A DNA stretch of 64,000 nucleotides from Euborellia annulipes (GCA_023213315.1 JAKCPI010001711.1:186001-250000); one strand, 5' to 3'; shown: positions 45,113 to 54,828, numbered from the stretch's first letter. Numbers and translations: made by a program. Notes: generated from the letters alone by a model not told the origin.

Positions 45113-45612
45113 CTAAACAATCAAATCACGTGACATCAATGCTGCATTCTCATTGGTCCAAATAAACAATATAATCCAGTGTTAAATTTAAACAAATGAA
45201 TGAATAAAATCGACAATTCTGAAGCTATCAATGTGATGTATTTCAAATCTCTATATAAATTTTTAAGTCAAATGTCCTCAGTATACGAAATAATTATTAA
45301 AAAAAAAAAAAAATGGATAAAAAATAATTTAATTAAATAAAAAATTATTGTTTATTTTATTTTATTTTTCAATTTTATATTAACCTAAAATAATTATACT
45401 TTTTCTCTTATTATTTTATGAGCGTAATAATATTCTAATGAATTATTACATCTAAAGATATTTAAAAAATTTAAAATTTAAAATTAAGTATATTTAAAAA
45501 CTAATATAATTTAGAGTTATAATACGGGCTACGAAGCCTGCCTCAGACATCTTAAAGTTTACCATAATCAACTTGTTAATATCTTCTCAACAAATAATAT
45601 GATTTTGTTGGA
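45113..45612. other. Intron or possible alternative promoter
   Basis: Just upstream of exon 2 on the minus strand are a CCAAT box (GGACCAATGAG) and GATGTCACGTGATTTG. They could mark an alternative start, but the exon has no usable ATG near its beginning, so plain intron is more likely. The rest is AT-rich. Confidence 0.3.
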
Positions 45613-46277
45613 ATTTTTACTTTCTCTTACCTCTATATATGTTAATATATTAGAGAGAAAGTATTGGTTTCATGTCAAAAATAGAAGTCCAGATTTTGAT
45701 GGATATACACGTGTTGAGGTCCTCTGAATCCAAAAAAGTGGTTTTCGCAAAATGGTCTGTCTGTCTGTTTGTGTGTGTGTGTCTGTGAACAATATATCTC
45801 AATAATGAGAAGAGCTAGGAGATTGAAATTTTATATTTAAATTAGCTATCCCCCTGGGATGTAACACGAAGCTTTTGAACAAAATCGGCCAAAGAGTACA
45901 AGTACTTTACTTTACTTTTTCAGTTTTTTTCGATTTGCTCATAATTCGCTCTAACGATTTTGATTAAAATTCAAAAACCAATTATTTTTTAGATGCTCTT
46001 TAAAATGTAGGCCTATATTCTCATTTTGCTCTCGAAATTGTATGGAGACCACTTTACTCTTGTACTTCATAAGAAAGATAGGAGAAATGGTTGTAAAAAT
46101 GTTAAAATATAAATATTTTTCCATTTTTATAAATTTTATATCTTTAATTCTAATATATAGGGGGAAACTAAATATATCGACACAAAAAATCTGGTGTGAC
46201 AAGCACCGAACACAACTTTTGATTACCAAAGATAAGAGAAAGTTGTGTGCTGTGCGATCAGTCACACCAGATTTTTT
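45613..46277 (+). repeat. R1 interspersed repeat, full-length reference copy
   Basis: TTTTTACTTTCTCTTACC, hairpin to AGAGAGAAAGTATTGG, TTTTGATGGATATACACG, (TGTG)n, AAAATCGGCCAAAGAGTAC, TAGATGCTCTTTAAAATG, palindrome 46184-46277. About 665 bp. The frames on both strands at 45951-46371 lie inside it. Confidence 0.88.
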
Positions 46278-46417
46278 ATATTTGGAGAGAATCTTTCTGG
46301 CTTTATGTAAAACTTTTTTGGAAAAGGTATGCATAAATTTTTTTTTTTATATAACGGATTTAAGATTATAATAAATGATGTAAAATAATTAGGAATAGTT
46401 AAAAATATATTCTAATT

Positions 46418-46565
46418 TCAAGATGTAAAATTTATAAGATTGGGAACATAATGTATATTTTGTTACCATGGCAACCATTTCTTCTATCTTTCCTATGAAC
46501 TACAAGAGTAAAGTACTCTTCAGAAGATTTCAATGGCAAAATATATAGAGGTAAGAGATAGTAAT
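46418..46565 (-). repeat. R1 with large internal deletion
   Basis: Joins TTTCAAGATGTAAAATTTAT ... AGATTTCAATGGCAAAAT directly to TATAGAGGTAAGAGATAGTA, removing the middle and the terminal palindrome. Confidence 0.7.
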
Positions 46566-46591
46566 TTTATATTATATATATATATATATAT

Positions 46592-46760
46592 TAGAGTCTT
46601 GCGCTAATCCAGCCTAAACGGGATCGGCATTCTGAAAATGCCTGATTACCCTAAACACATAATAATAATATGGTAATGCAATATTCCGAAGAAGTGGCTT
46701 TTCTATGCGCCGGATTAACCGGTATGCCGGAGTATCTAAGTCCGGATTTGCAGAACTCTA
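46592..46760. mobile_element. Short TIR element
   Basis: Ends TAGAGTCTTGCGCTAATCC (left) and GGATTTGCAGAACTCTA (right), imperfect inverted complements. The interior has GCCGGATTAACCGG and CGGGATCGGCATTC. About 170 bp, no ORF. Confidence 0.5.
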
Positions 46761-46879
46761 TTCTATTTAACAAAAACAGCGTACTTTTAACCAATAAAAA
46801 GGCAGAATACTTGAGGGTTATAAATAAATTCTAAATTAAAGTTTTTCAAAAAAAAAAAAAAAAATGATCAAATCGCGAA

Positions 46880-47077
46880 TTTCATTCTCTCTCTCTCTCA
46901 CCAAAGATAAATCAGATTGTGCATGATGGTGGTATGGGGTTGGTCGACCAGGGGGTTAATGGGGTGGTGGAATGGGTTTGGTGAACTAAATACAGTGTGC
47001 ATGTTGTTCCCTTTGGGGGTATTGCATTTCAGTTTGACTTCCGGACCATTGCTCTTTTTCTTGCGCTTGCTTATCAA

Positions 47078-47112
<35 letters not shown>

Positions 47113-47400
47113 CTGTGGCTGATGCCTTCCTATTCCTAATCCGCCCGTGATGACGTCACGCACACGCGCATGCACGCAACCCCCTCTACAAAGGGTGATG
47201 GCTGCTGATAACGATTTTATTTTTCTTATCATCTGTTCCACAGCACAGCTTCCGTTTGCTCTCTATCTCTCTCTCTCCCTTTCTCTATATCTATCTAACG
47301 CCCTTTACAGCGAATAAATTAAATGGATAGACATAACAGGTCATAAAGCTGTGCGCTCGGCTCTCCCAACATATTCCTAATGAAAAATAATACTAGATTC
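46880..47400. promoter_or_regulatory. Candidate regulatory or promoter block with CRE
   Basis: Unique, GC-richer sequence in the gene's first visible intron. It contains a perfect palindromic CRE (TGACGTCA, 47151-47158) followed by CGCACACGCGCATGCACGC (NRF1-like GCGCATGC), GATA-type sites (GATAAC, CTTATCATC at about 47207-47232), two CT tracts (47085-47112, 47261-47300) and GACTTCCGGACC (ETS-like). A TC-rich initiator region could serve either strand. The plus-strand 77-codon frame is CT-repeat driven. Confidence 0.4.
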
Positions 47401-48324
47401 TTCTATTTTTCATTTTTTCATTAAAAAAAAAATCATTTTTTTTTATTTTTAAACTTAATCCTATTATACAGTATTTTGTCATTTTAAAATAATAATACTG
47501 TTGAAATGATGTCAAATGGAATTTTTAACAAGAAAAATTAATCACTACGTTATGCAACTCTTTAAATGAAATCATGGATAGAAACGGCTCTAAAAAAAAG
47601 CAATACTCAGTCCCATCGCAGATATCTATACACTTCATAAGCACCCAGGAAATTCAAAAACATGTGCATTTGTATATACATAAATATATAGAGGTCAGAG
47701 GTATATAGGCCTTGTGTGACTCGAATCATTCATCAGAAAAGGACAAAATTTGACAAATTTATAATCCTAGATGATCGCAAGAGGAGTGAATCGGTATGCA
47801 GGGAGCAGTAAAAATGAGGAGAAACGATTTATCGTCAACTACGGTTTTCTCAGCTCTTTCTAAATAAACGGATTTGTGTACAAATAGTCTAATAGTAAAT
47901 AAAATATTTACTTATCAATAGAAACCTTCAAAATTTGTTCTTTATCTATCACGGTAAAGAAAACAACTTAAAACAATCGATTGACATCTCTATTGATTCA
48001 GAAATAAAAAAATATATATATATATATATATATTTCTTATTTTTCTTTTACGTCTTTAGCTATTTTTAATTAATTTCGATTTTTCAATTCACTAATTAAT
48101 CATTATGTTTATAAAGAATGAAGACAGCTTGGAAAGATTTTCTTTTTTATCATGATGGCAAATGGTAAAAAATATTTACGCCTGACACGGGAAGATTTAC
48201 GAGACTGAAGAAGTTGTATATGAAGAGTAAAGGAATAGGTTTTTTATATAAAATTGGAAGAAAAATTTTGGTGTTTTGGTATCGGAAAAGTAAAATTTCC
48301 TTTTATTTTATATTCCTATTATGG
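47401..48324. other. Probable intron, AT-rich
   Basis: TA tract at 48008-48033. No exon supported. Confidence 0.4.
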
Positions 48325-48596
48325 TCTCGGGGCTTGGTGTAGGGGTTGGCGTGCTAACCTCGTATACCAAAAGTCGCGGATTCGGACTCCAGGCAGTTCA
48401 ATGATTTTATTTAAGCCATTTGGATACCAAATGGCTTAAATAAGAATGCCTGGATCCCCAATATGTATATTAATCAATAACGGATATCGTAAAAGTCTCA
48501 TATGGCCTGAGTTGCCGAAAAGACTGTGTGAATGAGTGTGTGTGTGAGTGTAAATGGAAAAAAAGTGTGTTTTTTTTTTTAAATAAAAAAAATATT
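48325..48596 (+). mobile_element. S1 SINE, full length
   Basis: TCTCGGGGCTTGGTGTAGG, GTTGGCGTGCTAACCTCG, GTCGCGGATTCGGACTCCAG, TTTAAGCCATTTGGATACC, GCCTGAGTTGCCGAAAAGAC, TG-rich 3' part and T/A tail. A clear target duplication is not visible. Frames on both strands are by-products. Confidence 0.85.
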
Positions 48597-48826
48597 CGCC
48601 TTCGGCGAGCAAACGCATCAAGTTTATTCTTGCTCACTATTTTTAAAGTTTCAAATTTCCTTCACTGACTTAAATTTTAAATTTCTCTCTCCCGCTCTAT
48701 TTCATGTAAATCTAGTCAATCAGTGAGAAAACAGGCATATACACACAGGGACAGGAAGTCAGCCGCTAGCTCTTTATATTATAGTATGATGATTATAAAA
48801 AGAAACAGAACTAAGCACACACTAAC

Positions 48827-49330
48827 TTTTTTTACTTTCTCTTACCTCTATATATATGTTAATATATATATAGAGAGAGAAAGTATTGGATTCATGTCAA
48901 AAATTCGATGTCGAGATTTTGATAGATCTTCACGTTTTGAGGTCCCCTGAATCCAAAAAAGTGGTTTTCGCGACATGGTCTGTCTGTGTGTGTTGTGTGT
49001 CTCTTGTGTGTGTGTGTGTGTGTGTGTGTGTCTGTGTTCACTTTTAAGCATGAAGAAATTGAACTATGAGGCTGAAATTTTATATATAAGTTAAACCCCC
49101 CGGGACCGGAAAAATAAGCTTTTAATCAAAATCGGCCAAAGAGTAGGCCTACTAGTTATTAAGAACCCATACTTATAAATTTTACATCTTGAATTCAATT
49201 GTACCCTTCTGTCGGAAACTAAATACATGTCGACACAAAAAATCTGGTGTGACAAGCACAGAACACAACTTTCGATTACCGAAGGTAAGAGAAAGTTGTG
49301 TTCTGTGCGACAGTCACACCAGATTTTTTA
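48827..49330 (+). repeat. R1 with internal deletion
   Basis: Full 5' hairpin (TTTACTTTCTCTTACCTC, AGAGAGAGAAAGTATTGG), (TG)n at 49003-49031, then a jump from CGGCCAAAGAGTAGG to AACCCATACTTATAAATT, and an intact palindrome 49237-49330. Confidence 0.82.
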
Positions 49331-49341
49331 ATCTTAATTTC

Positions 49342-49428
49342 AAAAATTTGATGGGACTCGTCGCACAGCACACAACTTTCTCCTAACTTCGATAATTGTG
49401 TTCTGTCCTTGTTACATCAGATTTTTTT
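49342..49428 (-). repeat. Second, diverged R1 palindrome
   Basis: TTTGATGGGACTCGTCGCAC ... CTTGTTACATCAGATTTTTT, separated by only 11 bp from the palindrome of the previous copy and in opposite orientation by its loop sequence. Confidence 0.6.
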
Positions 49429-49584
49429 TACAACATACCATTTATTGGAATAGTATTGAGACTTCGAAAAGACTCTCATCATATGCAATTATTTACATTG
49501 TTATTTATACACATAGGCTATTGTAAAATTAATAAGCTTATGAACAGACTGTTGACATCTCTATTTACTATTTTTAGTAACTCC

Positions 49585-49690
49585 AATGCAACTGAAGATG
49601 GCATGATTAAATCGGCCGAAACGTTTTGCGTAAAAGAAATTTAATTTAATAGATGCTCCCTGCCTGGCTGCTTTCCTCTTCAATCCTTGT
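49585..49690 (+). repeat. Single-arm element F11 with complete module
   Basis: CTGAAGA 49592-49598, GGC...GCC spacer, GAAAC 49618-49622, GTT, then AAGAAATTTAATTTAAT in place of a clean AATAAA, and CCTGGCTGCTTTCC. No inverted partner is visible, so the module also exists outside hairpins. Confidence 0.6.
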
Positions 49691-49858
49691 TAATATTTCT
49701 AGTTTATAAGTATAAACAAGAAAAAGAATGAATGATTTCATTTCACGTTAAAAGTTTAATTCTGTCTCTCCCATAGATTTTTTTTAAAGAATATAATTTA
49801 AATTATAAATTAAAATTATAGATGATTAATAATTTAAAATATATGTAGAATTACTTAC

Positions 49859-49971
49859 CAGATGTGAGGTACTGGATCTGAAGCCAGGAAGCGCGGAGAC
49901 GAGGTAGTTAGTAGGTCGGCTTCTCTGCCTATACTGAAGCTCGGCAGAAGGTGAGTTTGAGGTACCCTGGC
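49859..49971 (-). CDS. Exon 1 (first visible) of an unrecognised gene
   Basis: 113 nt on the minus strand with a strong acceptor (CTTGTTACAG|GCC) and near-perfect donor (ATCTG|GTAAGT). In the frame that joins exon 2 it reads ARVPQTHLLPSFSIGREADL then LTTSSPRFLASDPVPHI plus a split Cys codon. A second frame is also open, but its join to exon 2 meets a stop. It begins at a codon boundary, so an upstream exon is expected, probably beyond the repeat-rich 50-60 kb. Ser/Pro-rich; no domain recognised. Confidence 0.6.
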
Positions 49972-50107
49972 CTGTAACAAGTTCACACAAGTTTAAGACC
50001 ACATAGAAAAATATATCTATATATATTATTAATTGGGTGGGGGATGATGACGTAAATGAAGATAATTATTTAATTTCCCAATTCGATAAAATTCTTATAG
50101 GTGTACC

Positions 50108-50958
50108 TAGGGATGAAACGATACGAGTAAATACAAGTACTTACTCGATACTTTTCTTTCGATACCAAGTACTTTTGGAATCGATACTTTTGAATCGAGT
50201 ACCAAGTAAGTATCGGTCAAAAATACTCGTATCGGTACTCGGTCCACGTACGCGCTGATTAGTTAGGTCGGAAGAACATTTACGTACATTTGTTCTTATT
50301 TACAATAGAAATAAGTGGAATGGTTTGCCCCACTGTATTTTAATTTTTATTATTGGAGTGTTCAACAGGAAAACATCTTGAAAAATTATTATTTTTGGGT
50401 AGCCCTAGAGGATTTTTTTCTTAGTCGTCGTTGTTTTTTTCAAGAACTTGTTGTTTTATGGCTGTGGAGATTTAATCAAGATTCGCAGAGACTTTGCAGC
50501 CAAGAGATTAAATTAAAAAAAAATATTTTATATAATTTCCATTTGCCGACGTTTCAGTCGCCAATCACGACCTCATCAGGGCGAATATTGTCAATTATAC
50601 ACGATCTTAGGTATTTTAATATTCATTGCTATTAAATATACAATTTCTTTTTACTTTGGTTTGTACAAAAATACTATCATACTCGGTCTCCGATGATGAA
50701 GGTGGGGATTGGCCACCGAAACGCCGACAAATAGAAATTAAATAAAAGATTTTTATTTAATCTCCTGGCTGGAAAGTCCCTGCGAATCTTCAGAATATAG
50801 GCACTAAGTACTTAGTGCTGTTTTTGCTTATCTTAAATTGTACGAAAAAATTGACCGATACGAGTAAGTATCGATACCGAGTAGGTACTCGATACTTTGT
50901 GACCGATACCAGTATCGAGTAGAAGTATCGATACCTCAGTGGTATCGTTTCATCCCTA
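50108..50958. mobile_element. hAT-type TIR element with perfect 8-bp target duplication
   Basis: TIRs TAGGGATGAAACGATAC and its complement GTATCGTTTCATCCCTA, flanked by GGTGTACC at 50100-50107 and 50959-50966. The sub-terminal zones are full of CGAGTA/TACTCG and CGATAC/GTATCG units (for example AAGTATCGATACCGAGTA) that can serve as repeated binding sites. The 8-bp duplication assigns it to hAT or a relative. No transposase. The middle is occupied by foldback F12. Confidence 0.9.
50480..50790. repeat. Foldback element F12 nested in the hAT element
   Basis: Outer arms GATTCGCAGAGACTTTGCAG and the complement CTGGAAAGTCCCTGCGAATC. Left arm (minus) has the best hammerhead-like core: CTGATGA (complement of 50573-50579), GGTCG...CGACT stem, GAAACGTC (complement of 50548-50555), GGC able to pair with GCC before CTGATGA. 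Then ATAAAA and CTTGGCTGCAAAG. Right arm (plus): CGATGATG, GGTGG...CCACC, GAAACGCC, AAATAAAA, CCTGGCTGG. Confidence 0.8.
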
Positions 50959-50966
50959 GGTGTACC

Positions 50967-51599
50967 CATAAAAAAACAGGTGTTTAGTGAAGATATTTTT
51001 TTCTATCTCTAGAAAATATTTAAATCTATTTATTGATAAGTAGGCCCTATTAGTTATTTAAATTAACAAATAAATAAATATCTGATAAATTATTTTTTGA
51101 TAAACAAACCCCCACATATCTCGTAATTAAATTATGAATATCGTGTAGAGTCTTTATGGCGTAGGATGCCAAAAAGACTAATTAAAAAATATATTTAAAT
51201 AAATAATAAAGTTAGGCTTCTGCCGGATTTTTTTAAATATAAATATTTCCATTAAAAAAAATGCATATCATTTTGTAATTTTTGATTTTTTTTTTTTTTT
51301 TTTTTTTTGTATGAAAATTATTTTTTTCAGTTTTTAATCAAGAAAAAATAGTCTATTAAAAAAAATACTCCATTTTTATTTTTAAAGTTAATGTTAAAAC
51401 GAAAGGAATTAAAGGCTTGAAAAATAAAAAAAACAGCTAAGTGAACAAATGGGATTATTTTCATTTTAAGAGTTTTAATGGAATTATTTAAAAACATTTT
51501 TCACACTTGTTTATTTTTGCTTTTTTTTTCATTTCCTGTTTGTTTTCATTCATTTTCTCTTTATATTTCTTGGCCGTTATTAAATGACAAATAAAATTT
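50967..51599. other. AT-rich stretch
   Basis: 51147-51185 has GAGTCTTTATGGCGTAGGA and TGCCAAAAAGACTAATT, resembling the shared S1/S2 tail motif. Poly-T at 51285-51308. No gene. Confidence 0.4.
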
Positions 51600-51602
51600 T
51601 TA

Positions 51603-51830
51603 TCATGGAATATTATATTTATTCTGAGTGGTTTGACTTTTTCGATAGACGATCAGTGATATTTGTTTATTGAAATTTTCATTCAATAATAATGGTATCA
51701 CTTCCTGGACAAGAGGGGTGATACTTTGAAAAGTTAGTGAGTTGGTTTTTTGAGTTAGCTCATAGCAATTAGGGTCATCTTTACAATCTTTCGTGAAAAG
51801 AAGGTCAACGAAATATTTTGATGTGAACAT
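51603..51830 (-). CDS. Possible coding segment, unrecognised
   Basis: A minus-strand frame with protein-like composition: FTSKYFVDLLFTKDCKDDPN, CYELTQKTNSLTFQSITPLV, QEVIPLLLNENFNKQISLIV. It ends at TGA after AATAAATATAATATTCC. No repeat family covers it and no domain is recognised. It lies upstream of exon 1 on the same strand but no donor clearly links them. It could be an exon of that gene or a remnant of a transposon ORF. Confidence 0.28.
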   Translation of the reverse strand: MFTSKYFVDLLFTKDCKDDPNCYELTQKTNSLTFQSITPLVQEVIPLLLNENFNKQISLIVYRKSQTTQNKYNIP

Positions 51831-51885
51831 ATGAATTTTTTTTCAAAGGCCCTTAGAGCAAAAATAATATTGTTTCGTGGCTTGG

Positions 51886-51970
51886 TTTGGTTTTCTGAAG
51901 GATATATGGACGATGTTATGCATGAAAGAACCAAGCGCCATTAACCTAAATCTGAGATCAGGGGTATTTC
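51886..51970. mobile_element. MITE T4 fragment
   Basis: ATGGACGATGTTATGCATGA, AACCAAGCGCCATTAACC and CTAAATCTGAGATCAGGGG match the left end of the element at 57134. It breaks off and continues directly as R1, giving a chimeric joint. Confidence 0.65.
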
Positions 51971-52101
51971 ATTCTGTGCTTGTCGCACCAGATTTTTTGT
52001 GTCGACATATTATATTATACATATTTAATACATTAGTTTCCGCCGATATATTAGAATTCAAGATATAAAATTTATAAACATGAAAAAATATTTATATTTT
52101 G
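51971..52101 (-). repeat. R1 fragment joined to a MITE
   Basis: Begins inside the palindrome (TTCTGTGCTTGTCGCACCAG) and runs through GTGTCGACATATTATATT, TTTCCGCCGATATATTAG to AATATTTATATTTTG. The outer half of the palindrome is missing at the joint with MITE T4. Confidence 0.65.
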
Positions 52102-52402
52102 ACCAAATGGCTTAAATAAGGATGGCTTGCAAGGATATGGAAGTTACTTGGGAAACTGGAACTGTTTCAAGAGATAAATAAGAATGCCTGGACCCCCAAT
52201 AGATATTATAAATAATAACGGTTTCGTAAAGTCGCCCACGGGGGGGGGGGTGGGGGTGGGGTAACCTCTATCCCAAGCGGCGGGGGTGGGGCCCCGGGGG
52301 GGTTTTTTTTTTTTTCAATTGTAAAAAAAAGGGGGGGAAGAAAAAAAAAAAATCGTCAAAGTCTTTTATGGCCTGTTGCCGAAAAGACTGTGTGAATGTG
52401 TG
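52102..52402 (+). repeat. Broken S1 SINE with G-rich insertion
   Basis: ACCAAATGGCTTAAATAAGG, foreign 60 bp, AATAAGAATGCCTGGACCCC, AATAACGGTTTCGTAAAGTC, then about 120 bp of G-rich sequence (52237-52345), then CGTCAAAGTCTTTTATGGCC and TTGCCGAAAAGACTGTG. The GTAAAGTC / GTCAAAGTC bracket suggests the G-rich part is an insertion or an assembly or sequencing fault. Confidence 0.55.
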
Positions 52403-53632
52403 GTCCTCCCCCCCCTGGCCATGGGACCAGCTATCCTCCGGGGGAAAGCCCCATAGTTTCTCAATTTTTCTTGGGGTAGGGAGCTTTCTGGGGGAGAGGG
52501 GGGACTGGGCTCCTCCGGCACCCCCCTAGTTACGCCCATTAAATATAAAATTTCATCCTCCTAGTTTTGACTTTGAGAAAGTATGTCAAAAAAAAAAAAT
52601 AATGTTTTGTTTCCCTGACTGAATATCTTTCATTTCCTGATTACAACTTAATACAACGAGGGATAACATCTTATTTACTAGTGTTATTAGCACTGAGAAA
52701 GATACCAATTTAAAATCTTTTATGGTTAAAATGAAAATGGGATTGTATTTGTTGGATATTAAATATAGAACAAACGGTTAAGGAAATATGCCTAATAATT
52801 GAACGCCCCTTATTTTATCTAATCAGAATATCATAAAAAAACATACCCAAGATGGTGGTCATTATATTTAAGAAATAAAATTGTATTTTAAAATTCATGA
52901 AAAATTACCCTATTCATTTAATTATTAACTAGTTATATAAATTTTATGAATAATAAAGTATGCATTAAATATATATATATTGAAGGAAAAAAATGAAGAC
53001 TACTTATGAATATTTTCATAATAATTTTAACTTTATAGCTTATCATTATTACGAAATGAGTCTCGGAATTATTTAGGACAATTTTATGGCGATGTAAAAT
53101 AAAGAAATTAAAAATTTCATATCAAAATTTTAAAAAAAATTCAATATATGTTTATATTAGATGCATGAAAATATTATTTAAACAAATAATTTATAGAGAG
53201 ATAAGAATTATTTGTCCAAAAAGAAAAGATTTTAATAAAAAAAGACGGGAGATAGAGTTCTTTGGTTTTCAAAATTAGTAATTATGAAGGGAGACCCTTG
53301 GCAGGGACTATTAGCAGTCCCACCCCCCTCCGTTCCCTCAAACAAAAAATTTATATTAACATTAAATTTCAACAAAAACCTCGAAATTTAGAAAATAAAT
53401 GAGAGAGGTATAACGAAATAATTTGTATTTTTACAATTAAAAACTCAATAATTAATTTAAAATTATTAAAATTAATGATTTAATTTAATATAATAATAAT
53501 AACTGGTATTTTATTTTCCGAAATTCCCTCTCCCAATATGCAAAATGTATTGATGGAAATCGATTTTGTAGTGCTGCGTGTGGATGGTGGCCTATGTGAT
53601 AGTTTGAAGGCGCGAGCTTTGTCGAACATAAA
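52403..53632. other. AT-rich stretch with a GC-rich patch at its start
   Basis: 52403-52540 has CCCCCCCTGGCCATGGGACC and GGCACCCCCCTAGTTACGCC, similar to the end of the MULE-like element at 54.4 kb. R1-like scraps (TAAATATAAAATTTCATCCT) follow. The rest is plain AT-rich. Confidence 0.4.
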
Positions 53633-53807
53633 GGCTGGGAGCACACGGTCGATTTTTAGTCGAGGTATTTAACGATGGATATAAATGCAATTAAGTTCAA
53701 TGTAAGTTCGCACACGATACAACTGCAGATCAACTCGATTTTTTAATGCATTTATGTCCATCGAATAAACTATCGCTCGACTAAAAATCGACCGTGTGCG
53801 CCCAGCC
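53633..53807. mobile_element. MITE with GGCTGGGAGCACACGG TIRs
   Basis: 175 bp. Left GGCTGGGAGCACACGGTCGA, right TCGACCGTGTGCGCCCAGCC, with TTTTTAGTCGA/TCGACTAAAAA continuing the arms. Flanked by ATAAA on both sides (53628-53632, 53808-53812). The HGCACAC sub-terminus resembles MITE T2 (GAACGCACACC). No ORF. Confidence 0.85.
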
Positions 53808-54247
53808 ATAAAGGAGCAGGATTATCAATTTTTCCATTTTATAATTCATAAAGTAAAAAAATTTAATGATGATTTTAACAAAGGGTTGAAGGCCCAGAGA
53901 AATAAGCGTGTGAAACGTCTCTAGGCTTAAATGACACTATGAGCCGAAAAAGGAAAATTAAAAAAAATACTTTATTTAAAAAAAAAAGATAAATAAATTT
54001 TTTTTTTATTTTGCCCTCAGATACTGAGGTCAGTATACAATTATAAACATATTTAAATTAATTAATTGTACCGATGACTACCGGGAGACTTTCTAATGAA
54101 AATTGAGATGGCAACTTTTAACAATAAACAAAATATGATAAGGAGGCAGCCAACAATAAAAGAATTTAATTTTCTTTGTCGACGTTTAGAACACTCAATG
54201 CGTTCATCATCAGACAATCAACAAAATTTATTCATATATAAGACCTC

Positions 54248-54468
54248 ATTGGCGTAGCCAGAAATTTTTGATGGGGGGTTCAAGAAAATTTTTTCAAAAA
54301 TTTAAGATTATTTTAGGGTATTTATAAATCATTTTGGTTTTTTTTTTAGCTATAGTAAATTATTATATTTTACTTTCTCTTATCCTATATTAAATATCTA
54401 GTCATGGCTTGGGTTCCTTGGGGGAGGGGGGGGGGTTGAACCCCCAAAACCCCCCTGGCTAAGCCTAT
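54248..54468. mobile_element. MULE-like MITE with 10-bp target duplication
   Basis: TIRs ATTGGCGTAGCCA and TGGCTAAGCCTAT, flanked by ATAAGACCTC (54238-54247 and 54469-54478). Target duplications of 8-11 bp fit Mutator-like elements. The interior has a TTTTACTTTCTCTTATCC fragment of R1 (54367-54385) and a G/C block GGGGGGGTTGAACCCCC. Similar termini (GGCGTAGCC, GGCTACGCC) at 40.8, 41.1 and 52.5 kb are decayed relatives. Confidence 0.75.
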
Positions 54469-54581
54469 ATAAGACCTCTATATATATGAACATTTCGAAT
54501 TGTATCAATCTGAGCTTATGACTATTCCATCTGTAAGTAATTATACTATGACATATTGTTATTTTAATGTAAATATGTCTT

Positions 54582-54828
54582 TTTTTAACACTCACATTTT
54601 TTCCCCATTCACACACACATGCACACAGTCTTTTCGGCAGCTCAGGCCATATAAGACTCTGACTATAACCGTTATATATGATAATATCTATTGGAGGTCC
54701 AGGCATTTCTATTTAAGCCAATTGGTATCCAAATGGCTTAAATAAAATCATCAGACTGCCTGGAATCCGAACCCGCGACCCTGGGTATAAAAGGTTAGCA
54801 CGCTACCAATTACACCAATCTCGAGGGC
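54582..54828 (-). mobile_element. S1 SINE, minus orientation
   Basis: Poly-T start, CACACAGTCTTTTCGGCAGC, GAGGTCCAGGCATTTC-like segment, TTTAAGCCAATTGGTATCC, GAATCCGAACCCGCGACCC (B box complement), ACCAATTACACCAATCTCGAG head. AAATATGTCT and AAATCTGTCT flank it as a probable imperfect target duplication. Confidence 0.82.

Noticed and set aside
45951..46371. 127-codon minus and 109-codon plus frames
   Set aside because: Fully inside an R1 repeat. The same text occurs at 12.2, 15.7 and 56.6 kb with frameshifts.
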